DNA of 36,757 nt from Desulfuromonas sp. (GTDB taxonomy: Bacteria > Desulfobacterota > Desulfuromonadia > Desulfuromonadales > Desulfuromonadaceae): the NCBI GenBank assembly GCA_002869685.1, contig PKUE01000100.1, forward strand, positions 1 to 36,757, in the 5' to 3' direction. How positions within the stretch are numbered: position 1 is the stretch's first letter; each line of letters begins with the position of its first letter. The position numbers and the translations under genes are program-made. Shown piece after piece: positions 36,213 to 36,757 of this stretch. The notes beneath the pieces were generated by a model, which worked only from the letters and a program-made list of their open reading frames with translations, was not told the origin of the DNA and did no database searches.

Positions 36213-36757
36213 TTTTCCACATAGCCTCGCGAATATTCCGGAGTTTTCCGGGACATACGATCAAACCGCTCCGGGCTCAGAAAGCTGCCATTAACAACCC
36301 GTTGACCGTCAGCGCGCCAGAAACTCTCCAGTCCAAGCCCGTCACGATCCGGGCGGTAAATTCGTTTTTCCAGCGGTTCAAGGATAAAACGCCGTGCATT
36401 ACCGTGACACTGATTGCACATAGCCGTTCCACGCCGAATGGTATGGGGCGTGAAAACCTTCCACTCACTGGCCAGGCGCCGATTCTCTTCCCCTTCGGCC
36501 TGGTTGTCGACAATCTTGCTAAAATACGCCTGAAACTGGGGACGGATCGGGGCAACCCGCCCGTGTTCATTAACTCCCAGCGGAGGCAGATCCTGACGTT
36601 TGAGGTAACTGCTTTTCACGTAACGCTCGTTGCCAGAAGGTTTCACCCTGAAATAGTTGCGATTACTGCTGTTGATCGTTTCAATATAAAAGGTCGCATA
36701 TTCCTGAGCCGCCCAGGCAGCATGGCAACTGACACATTCCATCTTTTCCAGATGGGC
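36167..36757 (-). CDS. Multiheme c-type cytochrome, C-terminal part (5' end off window)
   Basis: An open frame of 196 codons running in from the right edge, with no start visible. The first residues are AHLEKMECVSCH, so an internal Met at 36742 is not the true start. Two CXXCH motifs are visible (CVSCH at once and AMCNQCHGNARRF about 110 residues later). The rest is polar with RPQFQAYFSKIV and FLSPERFDRMSRKTPE. The upstream portion, probably with more hemes and a signal peptide, is missing. The gene overlaps the Rieske gene by 46 nt and leads the visible part of the operon. In Ext-type loci a c-cytochrome (ExtN) precedes the Rieske gene, which fits. Confidence 0.85.
   Translation of the reverse strand, partial: AHLEKMECVSCHAAWAAQEYATFYIETINSSNRNYFRVKPSGNERYVKSSYLKRQDLPPLGVNEHGRVAPIRPQFQAYFSKIVDNQAEGEENRRLASEWKVFTPHTIRRGTAMCNQCHGNARRFILEPLEKRIYRPDRDGLGLESFWRADGQRVVNGSFLSPERFDRMSRKTPEYSRGYVEKWQDFLKKDAASSRQ

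Overview
The window looks like chromosomal DNA from a Desulfuromonas-like member of the Desulfuromonadales, a respiratory acetate oxidiser. This is inferred from gene content, not from a database match. It carries multiheme c-type cytochromes, a cytochrome b/Rieske cluster, an acetate-oxidising TCA set (malate dehydrogenase, two-subunit 2-oxoglutarate:ferredoxin oxidoreductase, monomeric isocitrate dehydrogenase), a Cache-type chemoreceptor and a GGDEF/EAL protein. Apart from one short IS3-family remnant, I see no phage, plasmid, CRISPR or intact mobile element.

Layout: (1) 1-2193, minus: a methyl-accepting chemotaxis protein cut by the left edge. (2) 2647-4292, plus: a tightly packed trio of two YbjQ/UPF0145-like proteins and an M48 metalloprotease. 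(3) 4388-6484, plus: a TetR-family regulator and an octaheme hydroxylamine-oxidoreductase-like cytochrome. They share a 16-bp palindrome that lies at the start of the regulator gene and in front of the cytochrome gene. (4) 6535-8435, minus: a small unknown gene, tRNA-Ala(GGC) with its own promoter and terminator, and an AzgA-type purine permease. (5) 8533-11405, minus: ppiD and purC, overlapping by 4 nt. (6) 11718-22898, plus: mreB, mreC, mreD, mrdA, rodA, comEC, hisS and aspS, covering cell shape, competence and tRNA charging. (7) 23077-30723, plus: a LysM lipoprotein, mdh, korA, korB and icd, each of the metabolic units having its own terminator. (8) 30833-32931: the IS3 orfA remnant (plus) and a GGDEF/EAL protein (minus). 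(9) 33063-36757, minus: a c-cytochrome (cut by the right edge), a Rieske protein, two cytochrome b pieces, a tetraheme cytochrome and a lipoprotein, overlapping or closely spaced as one operon.

How the genes fit together: mdh, korAB and icd give the oxidative TCA steps from isocitrate and malate and deliver electrons as NAD(P)H and reduced ferredoxin. The right-edge cluster looks like a quinol:cytochrome c oxidoreductase passing electrons to periplasmic c-hemes. It resembles, from memory, the ExtN-O-P-Q-S genes of the Geobacter selenite/tellurite and extracellular electron transfer loci.

The most interesting regulatory signals are the TetR palindrome pair and a TGTATAC-type operator shared by mdh and korA that overlaps both -10 elements. 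The AspRS carries the two residues associated with the non-discriminating type, implying indirect Asn-tRNA synthesis. No single region is clearly a new defence or mobile system. The best candidate for an undescribed unit is the TetR/octaheme cytochrome module, followed by the YbjQ-YbjQ-M48 operon.
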